A stretch of 64,000 nt of DNA. Source: Actinoplanes sp. KI2. Its GTDB lineage: Bacteria > Actinomycetota > Actinomycetes > Mycobacteriales > Micromonosporaceae. Shown one piece after another: positions 8,354 to 17,985 of the stretch. A program made the position numbers and the translations under genes. Below the pieces are notes generated by a model. The model saw only the letters and a program-made list of their open reading frames with translations. It ran no database searches and was not told the DNA's origin. Location of the stretch: NCBI RefSeq assembly GCF_025630775.1, contig NZ_JAOSZE010000001.1, positions 1 to 64,000 of the forward strand, given 5' to 3'. The stretch's first letter is position 1. Each line of letters starts with the position of its first letter.

Positions 8354-9244
8354 TCAGCGTACCGACACCTTCGCCCGGGTGTCCGCGCCGCGGTCGGATG
8401 TGCCGCACGCGGGGCCACTCGCCCAGGCCCAGGTGCCATTCTTGGCGGTGAAACGCACCACGATCGCGGGCATTCCCTCGAACTTCGCGTAATCCACCGT
8501 ATCGACCGTGATCGGGCCGGCACCGTTCGCCTCGGCGATCTTGTCAAGGCACTGCTGAAGGTTGACCGGCGTGCTCAGCCGGCGCAGTACGCCGCCCGCC
8601 ATCGACGATGCCGAGGCGGCCAGCGGCTGCGGCGCCGGCTCGGCGAGTGTCGCCTCGGTGTAGTCGATGCCGGTGTAGCGCAGCTGCGGCAGCGCGGTGG
8701 TCTTGCCGGCGTCCGCGTTGTCCTGCGCGGCGTAGGGCTCGGAGCGCTCCGGTTGCCCACCCGCAGCGGCGGGCGCCTCGGCGGTGTCCTGCCGAGCCTC
8801 GCCCGAGCCGGCGGCGCTGGTGTTCGAAGCCTTGTCCGAGGCGCCACGCTCGAGACCGGCGAGGTAGTCGAGGCCGAATCCGACAAACGCCACCGCGCCC
8901 GCGGCGATCGCGATCGGCGTGACCCACCGCAACTTCCTTTTTTCCCGTACGGGCGAAGCGGCGTCCCCGTGGATCAAGGTGAGCTGCGGTTTCGTCGTCG
9001 CTTCGGCCAGTGCCACGTCGAGCCTGGCCACGATGTCGTCGGGCATCGGCACTGCCTCGAGGCGGCCCAGCTCGGCCTCGACCGCCGCCATGTCGCCGCT
9101 GAGGGACTCGTAGGCGGACCGCCAGGCCGGGTCGTCGGCGATCAGCGCGGCGACCATCGACTCGTCGGGGGTATCGACCAGCGCGCCGCCGATGTAGTCG
9201 GCCAGCAGGTCGACGTCGACCCCGCGGAACTCGGCCCCGGTCAC
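8354..9244 (-). CDS. Membrane-anchored anti-sigma factor of SigM
   Basis: About 296 residues. The GTG at 9244 overlaps the sigM stop as GTGA, so the two are translationally coupled; a far longer open frame through sigM in another phase is an artefact. Residues 1-85 form the cytoplasmic part ('DVDLLADYIGGALVDTP', helical), one membrane segment follows ('WVTPIAIAAGAVAFVGFGLDYLAGL', about 99-123), then an Ala/Gln-rich linker and an extracytoplasmic domain with two Cys ('LQQCLDKIAE', 'GPACGT'). I see no HxxxCxxC zinc motif. Position and layout fit the partner of SigM (Rv3912 position in M. tuberculosis). Confidence 0.85.
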   Translation of the reverse strand: MTGAEFRGVDVDLLADYIGGALVDTPDESMVAALIADDPAWRSAYESLSGDMAAVEAELGRLEAVPMPDDIVARLDVALAEATTKPQLTLIHGDAASPVREKRKLRWVTPIAIAAGAVAFVGFGLDYLAGLERGASDKASNTSAAGSGEARQDTAEAPAAAGGQPERSEPYAAQDNADAGKTTALPQLRYTGIDYTEATLAEPAPQPLAASASSMAGGVLRRLSTPVNLQQCLDKIAEANGAGPITVDTVDYAKFEGMPAIVVRFTAKNGTWAWASGPACGTSDRGADTRAKVSVR

Positions 9245-10011
9245 CTCTCGTCCCTCCCCTCGGCCGGCGTGGGCAGCGGATGGTCCGCTCCCGGTCTGGA
9301 TGGGACGGTCTGGGCGGCCTGCTGGTTCCCGCCGGCGGCGTGACCAGCGTCTCCCGAGCCTCGTCCGGCGCCTTGTCGCGCGTCGTCGGGTGCCGCGCCG
9401 CCTTGTCGCGCGTCGTCGGGTGCCGCGCCGCTTTGTCGCGCGTCGTCGGGTGCCGCGCCGCGCAGGCCGGCCAGGGCCAGTGCCATCCGGGCGCGGCCGC
9501 GCGCGCAGCGGCTCTTGATCGTGCCCTCGGCGACGCCCAGGATCTCGGCGGCCTCGGCCACCGGATAGCCCTGCACGTCGACCAGCACGATCGCGGCCCG
9601 CTGCTCGGCCGGCAGATCGGCCAGCGCCTGCCGCACCACCAGCCTGGTGTCGTGATCCTCGGGCGGTGCGGCCGGCTCGGGCGCGGACGGCCGGTCGTCG
9701 GCGCGACTGCCGTCCGGCAGCGGCACGGTCGGGTGCGCCTGCCGGCGACGGATCCGGTCGAGGCTGGCGTTCACCACGATGCGGTGCAGCCAGGTGGTGA
9801 CGGCCGAGTCGCCGCGGAACTTGCCGGCGTTGCGGTGCGCCGAGAGCAGCGCGTCCTGCACCGCGTCGGCGGCCTCCTCGCGATCGCCGATCGTGCGCAG
9901 GGCGACCGCCCACAGCCGGTCCCGGTGCCGGCGGACCAGCACGGCGAACGCCTGCGCGTCACCGTCGAGGTGCGCACGCAGGAGGTCGGCGTCGCTCGGC
10001 CCCTCAGTCAC
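9241..10011 (-). CDS. sigM: ECF RNA polymerase sigma factor SigM
   Basis: A 256-residue ECF sigma factor. Sigma-2 spans about 5-75 ('FAVLVRRHRDRLWAVALRTIGDREEAADAVQDALL' with the core-binding/-10 region) and sigma-4 about 115-175 ('LPAEQRAAIVLVDVQGYPVAEAAEILGVAEGTIKSRCARGRARM', the -35-binding helix-turn-helix). The C-terminal ~75 residues are disordered and include three tandem copies of a ten-residue GAAPDDARQ unit. It follows the pseudokinase gene by 25 bases and overlaps its anti-sigma gene. Mycobacterial SigM controls envelope and oxidative stress responses. Confidence 0.94.
   Translation of the reverse strand: MTEGPSDADLLRAHLDGDAQAFAVLVRRHRDRLWAVALRTIGDREEAADAVQDALLSAHRNAGKFRGDSAVTTWLHRIVVNASLDRIRRRQAHPTVPLPDGSRADDRPSAPEPAAPPEDHDTRLVVRQALADLPAEQRAAIVLVDVQGYPVAEAAEILGVAEGTIKSRCARGRARMALALAGLRGAAPDDARQSGAAPDDARQGGAAPDDARQGAGRGSGDAGHAAGGNQQAAQTVPSRPGADHPLPTPAEGRDER
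9370..9462. repeat. 30-bp tandem repeat inside sigM
   Basis: Three near-identical 30-bp units, in frame, encode the GAAPDDARQ repeats in the SigM C-terminal tail. Confidence 0.85.
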
Positions 10012-10036
10012 GGGAGCAATCTAACCTGTGGGCGGG

Positions 10037-11578
10037 TCAGTAGCCGTAAACCGAGACCTCGTTGACGCTGACCTTGAAGCCGCTGCCGTCGTCGTTCGGC
10101 GGCAGTTCGGTCAGCCAGACGAGGATGTACTGGTACTGGGTGTTCGGATCGAAGACCGAGAAGATGCGGTTGGTGCCGTCGCCCTTCGCGTCGGCGTCCG
10201 GCTCACCCAGCCTCTTGTACGTGTCGACGATCTTCTGGTCGCCCTGGCTGTTGTCGCCCGGGTCGATCGTGCCGTAGCGGATGTCCATGCCCACGCCGGA
10301 CGACGAGGTCTCGACCCGCACGTCGGCAAGGTTCCGCTTGGCGCCCAGGTTGATCAGGACACCCATGCCGGCCTTGAGGTTGCCGAATTTGGCGGACTTG
10401 AAGCTGTGCGTGGTCCACGACGTGCTCGGGTCGCCGTCGACGACGTTCTTGGCCTCGTCGGAGTCGCTGCGGTCGCCCGACGGCGGGTCGACGATGCGCA
10501 CCATGTCGGGGGTGAGCTTGATCTGCACCGGGTTCTTCGCCGGGGCCTGGGTGTCGGTGCCCGCGCTGGTCGGCGCGCCGCCGGCGTTCGCCTGGGTGGT
10601 CGACTTCGACTGCGGCGTACCCGAACTGGTGATCGCGCGGATGCCGAAGACCAGGCCGATGATGGCGATGACGACCAGCGCCGCCACCCCAATGACGATC
10701 TTGGAACTGTTCCGCGGCGGCTCGGAGGTGGCATTGCTCTGGGAGAAGCGCAGCGGGCCGACGTCCTCGTAGTCGTCGTCGGCGGCGGCGTCCAGCCGGG
10801 CCAGCTCGGCGGAGAGTGCGGCGGCCTCGGGGGCCGCGACCCGACTGTCGAGCAGATCCATCGTCAGATCGTCGAGGTACGCCGGGACGCCCGCGCGGAT
10901 CTGCCGCGGGGCGGCCGGGTTGCCCGATCCATCGCGGTTCGCGTCGGGAATCGACGACCGGCCGACCTCGGCGTGCGGCCAGCGCCCGGTCAGGGCGTAG
11001 TAAAGAATGCCGCCGACGGCACGAGCGTCTTTCTCCGCGCTGTCGGCCGCGTCGGCCCGCGCGTCGGCGAGCACGACCCGGCCGTCGTCGGCGATCAGGG
11101 TCGTGCCGGGGTGCACGTTGCCGTGCACCATGCCGGTCGCGTGCACGGCGGCCAGCGAGTCGGCGATGGCGTGCGCGATCGTGGTGGACCGGGCCGGGTC
11201 GAACGGGCCCTCCTGGGTGACCAGCTCGCGCAGCGACGCGCCGTCGACCCACTCGCGCACCACGTAGGCGCGGGTGCCCTCGTCGATCGCGTCGTAGACG
11301 CCGACCAGGTTGGGGTGGATCACGCGGCTCGCGTCGACCGCGGCCTGCAGCATCTCGGTGGCGGAGTCACCGCCCGGGTAACGCAGCACCACCGCGACGG
11401 GACGACGGAGGATCACGTCGACACCGCGCCAGACCTGGCGGCCGGCGCTGTCGTCGTTGACGTGCTCCTCGAGCTGATAGCGCTCGGCCAGGATCTCACC
11501 GACGGTGGGGTTACCGCGGGTCATGACCGGTCCGTCCGCATCGGCCGCGGTCTCGTGGCCTTCGCCGACCTGGGTCAC
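10037..11578 (-). CDS. Membrane pseudokinase linked to MurJ
   Basis: About 513 residues from the GTG at 11578, which follows GGGAGGA. Residues 25-280 have a Ser/Thr-kinase fold but key residues are gone: the VAVK Lys is Val ('PVAVVLR', about 61-64), the HRD Asp is lost ('VHGNVHP', about 152-154) and no DFG is present ('VVLADARA'). One membrane helix ('IVIGVAALVVIAIIGLVFGI', about 292-312) and a Thr/Ala linker lead to an extracytoplasmic beta-rich domain. In M. tuberculosis a similar pseudokinase and sugar-binding-like domain are fused to the C-terminus of MviN/MurJ, where PknB phosphorylation recruits FhaA; here it is a separate gene directly after murJ. Confidence 0.88.
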   Translation of the reverse strand: MTQVGEGHETAADADGPVMTRGNPTVGEILAERYQLEEHVNDDSAGRQVWRGVDVILRRPVAVVLRYPGGDSATEMLQAAVDASRVIHPNLVGVYDAIDEGTRAYVVREWVDGASLRELVTQEGPFDPARSTTIAHAIADSLAAVHATGMVHGNVHPGTTLIADDGRVVLADARADAADSAEKDARAVGGILYYALTGRWPHAEVGRSSIPDANRDGSGNPAAPRQIRAGVPAYLDDLTMDLLDSRVAAPEAAALSAELARLDAAADDDYEDVGPLRFSQSNATSEPPRNSSKIVIGVAALVVIAIIGLVFGIRAITSSGTPQSKSTTQANAGGAPTSAGTDTQAPAKNPVQIKLTPDMVRIVDPPSGDRSDSDEAKNVVDGDPSTSWTTHSFKSAKFGNLKAGMGVLINLGAKRNLADVRVETSSSGVGMDIRYGTIDPGDNSQGDQKIVDTYKRLGEPDADAKGDGTNRIFSVFDPNTQYQYILVWLTELPPNDDGSGFKVSVNEVSVYGY

Positions 11579-11870
11579 CCGTCCTCCCTCGGTGCTCCGC
11601 GCACGCCGATAGCGCGCTGGGTGCAACTGACGACGTGCGCTGCGCACATGCCGACACTGACCATACCCGCCCGTACCAACCCTACGGCAGGTCGTCCCCC
11701 CGGCGCGGCACTCGGACTTGCCCGTCCGAACGGACTTTTCTCGACCCGAAACGGCGGAGAAGCACCTGATCAGATGGTGCCCCGAAGGTAGTCTGGGTCC
11801 CGCCGCGACCGATTTGGAACGGTGGACGCTTTTTGCCCTGCCGATCAGCGCTCGATCCTCACCCGTACGG

Positions 11871-13754
11871 TCAGCGCCCGATCTTGCGGCGGACCATCCC
11901 GATGACCTGGTTGATCTCGGGGAGCCGGACCACCGCGGCCACCGCCAGGAACGCTCCGAAGCCGAGCACGCATTGCGCGGCCAACAGGATCGCGGACAGC
12001 ACGAAGCTGTCGTTCACGTGCGGGCCGACGACCAGATGGCCGATCTCGGCGACGGCGAGCGCGGCCAGGCTGCAGATCGCGGCCTTCGAGAAGAGGGTCA
12101 GAATTTCGCGCCCGCCGAGGCGCCCGACCCGGCGGCGCAGCAGCACGACGGACACGAGGCAGCCGAACGCCCAGGAGATGCCCTGCGCGCCGGCGATGCC
12201 GAGCACCACGTGCTCGGTCGACAGCACCCGGGAGAACACGATGGCGGTCAGCGCCCCGATGCCGGTCGAGAAGATCGCGACCAGGCCCGGCGTGCGGGTG
12301 TCCTGCTGGGCGTAGAAACCCCGCTGCAGCAGCTGGAGCACCGCGAACGGGGTCAGGCCGATCGCGAAGACCCGCAGCACGTTCGCTATCACCTCCGCGC
12401 TGGCCGCGCTGGTGTTGCCGTGCGCGAACAGGACGAAACAGATCTCGCTCGCCGCGCCGAAGAGCAGCGCGACCGCGGGCAGCATCAGCGCCAGCGACAG
12501 TCGCAGGCCCTCGCGAAGCTCTCCGGCGAGCCGGCTCAGCTTTCCCTCGGCGGCGCTCTGTGTCATCCGGGGCAGGATCGCCGTGATGATCGAGATCGCG
12601 ACCACGGCGTACGGGAGCTGGAAGAAGGCGTACGCGTTCGTCCAGGGCGTGAGTCCGACGCCGGTGTGGCTGCCGGTCTCCTTGGCGTAGCGCGCGCCGG
12701 CCGCGTTGGCGAGGTTGGTGTAGACGACCAGCGCGACCTGCTGGGCCACCACGTAGAGCAGGGTCCAGCTGGCCATGCCCCACATCTGGGTCAGCTCGGC
12801 GCGCCGGAAGTCGAAGCGCGGGCGGAAGTTGAAGCCGAGCGCCCGCATCGAGGGAATCAGACCGAACGCCTGCGCGCCCACGCCGGCCGTCACGCCGATC
12901 GCCAGGAAGCGGAGCTGACCGTCGCCGATCGTCTCCGGAGTCAGCTTGTCACCGTGGGTGATGACCATGAAGGCGCCGAGGACCCCGATCACCACGATGT
13001 TGTTGATGACCGGGGTCCACATCGGCGCGGCGAACCGGCCCCGAGCGTTCAGCGAGGCGCCGGCGACCGCCGCGAAGCCGTAGAAGAAGATCTGCGGCAG
13101 GAAGAACAGCAGGAACAGCACGGCGATCCGATGCTGCGCCGGGGTGAACTTGCTGCCGTACAGGTTGATGAGCATCGGCGCGACCGACATCGCGGCCACG
13201 GTGATCAGAGCGAGCGCGCAGAGCAGGACGGTGAACAGGCGCTGCTCGAACTCCTCGCCGTACTTCTCCGACTTGTTGCGCGCGCGGATCAGCAGCGGGA
13301 CGTGGGCCGCGGTCAGCACGCCGCCGAGCAGGAGGTCGAACACGATGTTGGGGATCGTGTTGGCGGTGTTGAACGAGTCGGCCAGCAGTCCGGTGCCCAG
13401 CGCCGCGACCAGCAGCGCCGACCGGAAGAAGCCGGTGACCCGGGACGCCAGCGTGCCGACCGCCATGATCGCGCTGGATCGCAGCAGGCCGCCGCCGGCC
13501 GCCGGCCGCTGGCTCTCGGCCGGCACCTCCTGCGGCGGGAGATTGTCCTGCTCGAGCGGCACCCCCGGCATGGACGTGGTGACCGGGCCGATCACCGCCT
13601 CCGGATCGACCGGGCGGCCGTACACGCCGGGCGGGTTCTGCCGGGTCTGCTCGAAGGTCCCCGGCTGCGGCTGGACCTCCTCGTCGCTCGGCACGTCGTC
13701 CGCGGACGGCGGCAAGCCTCGCGAGTTGGCACTGTTATAGAGGCCGCCGGTCAC
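11871..13754 (-). CDS. murJ: Lipid II flippase MurJ
   Basis: A 627-residue MOP-superfamily protein. About 95 Pro/Gln-rich cytoplasmic residues precede the membrane core, which begins at 'SSAIMAVGTLASRVTGFFRSALLVAALG' (TM1 with the conserved Arg pair) and has about 14 hydrophobic helices to 'LLAAQCVLGFGAFLAVAAVVRL'. It moves lipid-linked peptidoglycan precursor across the inner membrane. Unlike mycobacterial MviN it lacks the C-terminal pseudokinase, encoded separately 292 bases downstream. An upstream gene (13803-14684) runs the same way 48 bases away. Confidence 0.95.
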   Translation of the reverse strand: MTGGLYNSANSRGLPPSADDVPSDEEVQPQPGTFEQTRQNPPGVYGRPVDPEAVIGPVTTSMPGVPLEQDNLPPQEVPAESQRPAAGGGLLRSSAIMAVGTLASRVTGFFRSALLVAALGTGLLADSFNTANTIPNIVFDLLLGGVLTAAHVPLLIRARNKSEKYGEEFEQRLFTVLLCALALITVAAMSVAPMLINLYGSKFTPAQHRIAVLFLLFFLPQIFFYGFAAVAGASLNARGRFAAPMWTPVINNIVVIGVLGAFMVITHGDKLTPETIGDGQLRFLAIGVTAGVGAQAFGLIPSMRALGFNFRPRFDFRRAELTQMWGMASWTLLYVVAQQVALVVYTNLANAAGARYAKETGSHTGVGLTPWTNAYAFFQLPYAVVAISIITAILPRMTQSAAEGKLSRLAGELREGLRLSLALMLPAVALLFGAASEICFVLFAHGNTSAASAEVIANVLRVFAIGLTPFAVLQLLQRGFYAQQDTRTPGLVAIFSTGIGALTAIVFSRVLSTEHVVLGIAGAQGISWAFGCLVSVVLLRRRVGRLGGREILTLFSKAAICSLAALAVAEIGHLVVGPHVNDSFVLSAILLAAQCVLGFGAFLAVAAVVRLPEINQVIGMVRRKIGR

Positions 13755-13802
13755 GCCGCCTCCACCGGGGATGAGAACACAGGGTCACCATAAAGGGGTA
13801 CG

Positions 13803-14684
13803 TCATACATGGCGTCGCAGGAGGGTGCCGGGGCGCGCGCCCGCGAGAGTCTCGACCATCCAGCACGCCTCGGCAGCAACCAGGGGCTCACTCAGCGCAT
13901 CCAGCACCGTCGGGTGATCGCAGCCGGCCTCGGTCAGCGCACCGAGCAGAGCGGGAACGGGTGCCAGGTCACCGGTGTCGAGGATGTGCCGGGCCAGCGG
14001 GACGGTCGTCGCATACCAGGACTGGCGCGGCAGGCGATCAAGGTGCGCGGCGGCCAGGCGTACGAGATCGGCCAGGCTCTCCCGCGGGAAGCGCGACCCT
14101 TGTCGCACCTCTGGGAACCGCGTCACGGTACGGGTGAGCTCGGCGATCGCGGCCTCGTCGAGCACCTGCGGTGACGGCGCGGGTGGCGCCGGCCACCACT
14201 CGGCGCTCGCGAACAGGGGCAGCGGCGCCTGTTCGGGACCGTGCGGCGTGACCGGCGGCACGTCCCGGCGCAGCGAGCGGTAGGCGACCTCGCGCACGGC
14301 GGCGACGAGGGTCTCGTCGTCATCCGGCGTGGCCGGGGCGAACGGGGACAGCAGCGCGACCACCAGGCCGGGGTGCGGCAGGGTCGGATCCTCCAGGGCG
14401 ATCACCCGGGCGCACAGGTCGAGCTCCCACCAGCGCAGCGCCGCGGGGTAGGGGCCGGCCGCCTCGGCCCAGCCCAGCTGGATCGGCTCCGAGCTGGCCG
14501 GGACGCGCAGGCCCAGCGTGCGGTCGCCGGTTGCCAGATCGAGCTCGAACACCAGCGCATAGCCGCCGGTGACCGGCAAGGTCACCCGCAGCTCCCTCGC
14601 GTCGAGGCCGGCGGGGGTCGCGCTCGCGCCCGTCCAGAACCCGGGGTCCTCACTCAGGCGACGCAGCGCCTCGGAAACGGGCAC
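13803..14684 (-). CDS. Conserved protein of unknown function upstream of murJ
   Basis: About 293 residues if the GTG at 14684 is used ('VPVSEALRRLSEDPGFW'); the frame is open further upstream, so the start is uncertain. Alternating hydrophobic strands in the first 150 residues ('GYALVFELDLATGDRTLGLRV', 'ALRWWELDLCARVIAL') and a helical C-terminal half ('LADLVRLAAAHLDRLPRQSWYATTVPLARHIL'). No membrane segment or signal peptide and no catalytic motif that I recognise. GC-rich third positions support it as real. Its small gap to murJ suggests co-transcription. Confidence 0.7.
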   Translation of the reverse strand: MPVSEALRRLSEDPGFWTGASATPAGLDARELRVTLPVTGGYALVFELDLATGDRTLGLRVPASSEPIQLGWAEAAGPYPAALRWWELDLCARVIALEDPTLPHPGLVVALLSPFAPATPDDDETLVAAVREVAYRSLRRDVPPVTPHGPEQAPLPLFASAEWWPAPPAPSPQVLDEAAIAELTRTVTRFPEVRQGSRFPRESLADLVRLAAAHLDRLPRQSWYATTVPLARHILDTGDLAPVPALLGALTEAGCDHPTVLDALSEPLVAAEACWMVETLAGARPGTLLRRHV

Positions 14685-14818
14685 GGGTTCATACTGCCTG
14701 CTGTCTGCGGCTCCTGCCACGCGCCCGCCCAGTGCCCAGGGGCGTACACCGCACCGCCATCCGACCACCCCGCCCACCACCCAAGACCGGACTGAAGACC
14801 CGATACGCTGGTCGTCCC

Positions 14819-16252
14819 ATGTCTGTGTTGAATGCTGCCCAGCGCAAGGCCGTCGCCGAGCTGCTCCGAGTGTCCCCGGTCGCGGATGAGCTCGGGCGCC
14901 GGTTCGAAGCGGCCGGCCACGAGTTGCACCTGGTCGGCGGCTCGGTGCGAGACGCGCTGCTGGGCGCTCTCGGTGACGACCTCGACTTCTGTACCGACGC
15001 GCCGCCCGAGCAGACCCTCGCGATCGTGCAGGGCTGGGCGGACGCGATCTGGGAGACCGGTCGCGAGTTCGGCACCATCGGGGTGCAGAAGAACGGCCTG
15101 CGGCTGGAGATCACGACCTTCCGGGCCGAGGCCTACGACGGTGTCACCCGCAACCCGATCGTCCGCTACGGCAAGTCGCTCCTCGAGGATCTCGAGCGGC
15201 GCGATTTCACGATCAACGCGATGGCGGTGTCGCTGCCCGGTCACGTCTTCACCGACCCGTTCGGCGGCCTGGCCGATCTCGCGGCCCGGGTGATCCGCAC
15301 GCCGGCCGCGCCCTCGATCTCGTTCGGCGACGATCCACTTCGGATGCTGCGCGCCGCCCGGTTTGTCGCGAAGCTCCGCTTCAAGGTGGATGAATCGGTC
15401 ATCGCGGCCATGGAGCGCATGGCACCCGATCTCGACCGGATCACCGCCGAGCGGGTCCGCGACGAGTTCACCAAGCTGATGTCCGGCGCCGACCCGATCA
15501 CCGGGCTGCGGCTGCTCGTCGACACCGGCCTGGCCGACCGCTTCCTGCCGGAGATCTCCGGACTCAAGCTCGAGATCGACGAGCACGCCCAGCACAAGGA
15601 CGTCTACGAGCACACGTTGACCGTCGTGCAGAACGCGATCCGCCTCGAGGGCGCCGACGGTCCCGACTTCGTGCTGCGGATGGCCGCGCTCATGCACGAC
15701 GTCGGCAAGCCGGCCACCAAGGCGGTCGGCCGCGACGGCCGGGTGAGCTTCCACCACCACGAGATCGTCGGGGCGCGGCTCACCAAGCAGCGGATGAAGG
15801 CCCTGCGATACCCCAAGGACGTCATCACCGACGTGGTCGATCTGGTCGCGCTGCACCTGCGCTTCTACGGGTACGGCCGGGGCGAGTGGACCGACTCCGC
15901 GGTGCGCCGTTACGTGACCGACGCCGGGCCGCTGCTCACCCGGCTGCACCGGCTCACCCGCTCGGACGTCACGACCCGCAACCGCCGCAAGGCCGCCAAC
16001 CTCGCGGCCGACTACGACGCGCTCGAGGAGCGGATCGCCCGCCTGCAGGCCGAAGAGGACCTGGCCCGGGTCCGCCCCGACCTCGACGGCAACGCGATCA
16101 TGGAACTGCTCGGCCTGCCGCCGGGCCCGGTGGTCGGGCAGGCGTGGCGTTACCTCAAGGAGATGCGGCTCGACCGCGGCCCGCTGAGCCGGGAGGAGGC
16201 CGAGGCGGAGCTCCTCAAGTGGGCCCGGGACAACGGTCACCTGTCGTCCTGA
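14819..16252 (+). CDS. pcnA: CCA tRNA nucleotidyltransferase / poly(A) polymerase family
   Basis: 477 residues from the ATG at 14819 (an 87-base longer frame has no start signal). The head domain has 'HLVGGSVRDALLG' and 'DLDFCTDA', the DxD metal site of class II nucleotidyltransferases; 'RRDFTINAMAV' and 'DPLRMLRAARFVAKL' follow. An HD phosphohydrolase domain with 'MAALMHDVGKPA' and 'FHHHEIVG' spans about 285-400. Length matches mycobacterial PcnA (about 480). It adds or repairs the tRNA 3' CCA. Divergent from the murJ-side genes. Confidence 0.95.
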   Translation: MSVLNAAQRKAVAELLRVSPVADELGRRFEAAGHELHLVGGSVRDALLGALGDDLDFCTDAPPEQTLAIVQGWADAIWETGREFGTIGVQKNGLRLEITTFRAEAYDGVTRNPIVRYGKSLLEDLERRDFTINAMAVSLPGHVFTDPFGGLADLAARVIRTPAAPSISFGDDPLRMLRAARFVAKLRFKVDESVIAAMERMAPDLDRITAERVRDEFTKLMSGADPITGLRLLVDTGLADRFLPEISGLKLEIDEHAQHKDVYEHTLTVVQNAIRLEGADGPDFVLRMAALMHDVGKPATKAVGRDGRVSFHHHEIVGARLTKQRMKALRYPKDVITDVVDLVALHLRFYGYGRGEWTDSAVRRYVTDAGPLLTRLHRLTRSDVTTRNRRKAANLAADYDALEERIARLQAEEDLARVRPDLDGNAIMELLGLPPGPVVGQAWRYLKEMRLDRGPLSREEAEAELLKWARDNGHLSS

Positions 16253-16291
16253 TCGGGTTTCTTGTCATACCCCCGGAGCAGAATCGGTGGC

Positions 16292-16747
16292 ATGTTCGTC
16301 GTCGATTCGCCCATCGGCCCGCTCGGCGTGACCGTCGCCGGTGACACCGTGATCAAGGTGCGCTTCGGCGCGCGCCCAGGTCCGTCCGCGGAGCATCCGG
16401 CCGCCGCGCAGCTGACGGAGTATTTCGCCGGCGAGCTCACCGACTTCACCGTGCCGTTCGAGCTGCGCGGCGGCTCCGAGTTCGAGCGTGCCGTCTGGGC
16501 CGAGATCGCCAAGATTCCCTATGGCGAGATGATCACGTATGGCGCGATCGCCACTGCCCTGGGCGACCCGGGCGCGGCCCGCGCGGTCGGCACGGCCTGC
16601 AACCACAACCCCGTTCCGGTCATCGTCCCGTGCCACCGCGTGGTCGGCGCCGGCGGCAAGATGGTCGGCTTCGGCGGCGGCCTCGACCGCAAGCGGAAAC
16701 TGCTGGAGCTGGAGGCGCGGGTCGCTTTGGCACGCGCCTGGGGTTGA
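16292..16747 (+). CDS. ogt: Methylated-DNA-protein-cysteine methyltransferase
   Basis: 151 residues from the ATG at 16292. The active-site motif 'VPVIVPCHRVV' holds the acceptor Cys, and 'IPYGEMITYGAIATALG' plus 'RAVGTACNHNP' form the DNA-binding helix-turn-helix with its Arg finger. It removes alkyl groups from O6-alkylguanine in one suicidal reaction. Short single-domain Ogt type without an Ada regulatory domain. It lies 40 bases downstream of pcnA and is probably co-transcribed. Confidence 0.94.
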   Translation: MFVVDSPIGPLGVTVAGDTVIKVRFGARPGPSAEHPAAAQLTEYFAGELTDFTVPFELRGGSEFERAVWAEIAKIPYGEMITYGAIATALGDPGAARAVGTACNHNPVPVIVPCHRVVGAGGKMVGFGGGLDRKRKLLELEARVALARAWG

Positions 16748-16835
16748 CCGGCGGACATCACCGCGGGCCGGGTCACCGACGTCCGCGAGATCGCGATGCG
16801 ACTGACGCCGTACCCGCGGAGCTGGTGAGGAAACG

Positions 16836-16871
16836 GCAAAGGCCGGGTCGCCTCGGCGGCCCGGCCTTTGC
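16836..16871. terminator. Terminator between ogt and ino1
   Basis: A 12-bp perfect stem (gcaaaggccggg / cccggcctttgc) around a 12-base loop, just past the ino1 stop and about 90 bases past ogt. It could serve both convergent transcripts. Confidence 0.8.
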
Positions 16872-16884
16872 GTTGCTCGCCGTG

Positions 16885-17964
16885 TCAGCGCTCGATCTCG
16901 CCGCGGATGAAGGCCTCGACGGCCTCCTTCGCGTCGTGGTCGTTGTACTGGACCGGCGGGGACTTCATGAAGTAGGAGGACGCCGAGAGGATCGGGCCGC
17001 CGATGCCGCGGTCCTTGGCGATCTTCGCGGCGCGGACCGCGTCGATGATGACGCCGGCCGAGTTCGGGGAGTCCCACACCTCGAGCTTGAGCTCGGCGTT
17101 CAGCGGGGTGTCGCCGAACGAGCGACCCTCGAGGCGGATGTAGGCCCACTTGCGGTCGTCGAGCCACGGCACGTGGTCGGACGGGCCGATGTGCACGTCG
17201 CTCTTGACCATCTCGTGCGGGATCTGGCTGGTCACTGACTGGGTCTTCGAGATCTTCTTGGAGACCAGGCGGTTGCGCTCCAGCATGTTCATGAAGTCCA
17301 TGTTGCCGCCGAAGTTGAGCTGGTACGTACGCAGCAGCTCGACGCCTCGGTCCTCGAACAGCTTGGCGAGCGCGCGGTGCACGATCGTCGCACCGACCTG
17401 GCTCTTGATGTCGTCGCCGACGATCGGGAGGCCCGCGTCGGTGAACTTCTGCGCCCACTCGGGGTTCGAGGCGATGAAGACGGGCAGCGCGTTGACGAAG
17501 GCGCACCCGGCGTCGATCGCGGCCTGGGCGTAGAACTTGTCCGCCTGCTCGGAGCCGACCGGCAGGTAGGAGACGACCACGTCGACCTGCGCGTCGCGCA
17601 GCGCCTGGGCCACGTCGACCGACTCGGCCGGCGACTCCTCGATCATCTCGCGGTAGTAGGTGCCCAGACCGTCGAAGGTCGGTCCACGCTGGACGGTGAC
17701 GCCGGTCGGCGGCACGTCGGTCAGCTTGATCGTGTTGTTCTCGCTGGCGACGATCGCCTCGGCCAGGTCCATGCCGACCTTCTTGGCGTCCACATCGAAC
17801 GCCGCGACGAACTGCACGTCGGAAACGTGGTAGTCGCCGAAGGTCACGTGCATGAGACCCGGGACGCGGTCGTTGGGGTCGGCGTTCTTGTAGTACTCCA
17901 CGCCCTGGACCAGGGACGAGGCGCAGTTACCCACACCGACGATGGCGACGCGGACGGAGCCCAT
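16885..17964 (-). CDS. ino1: Inositol-3-phosphate synthase
   Basis: A 359-residue enzyme converting glucose-6-phosphate to 1L-myo-inositol-1-phosphate with NAD+, the first step to phosphatidylinositol and mycothiol in actinobacteria. Start ATG at 17964 with AAGGAGG seven bases upstream. Seen: NAD-binding '[18 protein letters not shown]', '[25 protein letters not shown]', and the catalytic-loop region '[18 protein letters not shown]'. The short actinobacterial/archaeal form. It follows the padR gene by 21 bases, forming a two-gene operon with an operator upstream. Confidence 0.97.
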   Translation of the reverse strand: MGSVRVAIVGVGNCASSLVQGVEYYKNADPNDRVPGLMHVTFGDYHVSDVQFVAAFDVDAKKVGMDLAEAIVASENNTIKLTDVPPTGVTVQRGPTFDGLGTYYREMIEESPAESVDVAQALRDAQVDVVVSYLPVGSEQADKFYAQAAIDAGCAFVNALPVFIASNPEWAQKFTDAGLPIVGDDIKSQVGATIVHRALAKLFEDRGVELLRTYQLNFGGNMDFMNMLERNRLVSKKISKTQSVTSQIPHEMVKSDVHIGPSDHVPWLDDRKWAYIRLEGRSFGDTPLNAELKLEVWDSPNSAGVIIDAVRAAKIAKDRGIGGPILSASSYFMKSPPVQYNDHDAKEAVEAFIRGEIER

Positions 17965-17985
17965 CGCGTTTGCCTCCTTGTTTCA

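Noticed and set aside
8354..9913. A 519-residue ORF covering both anti-sigma and the antisense-phase sigM region
   Set aside because: The part over sigM is a shadow frame; the GTG at 9244 overlapping the sigM stop gives the expected protein.
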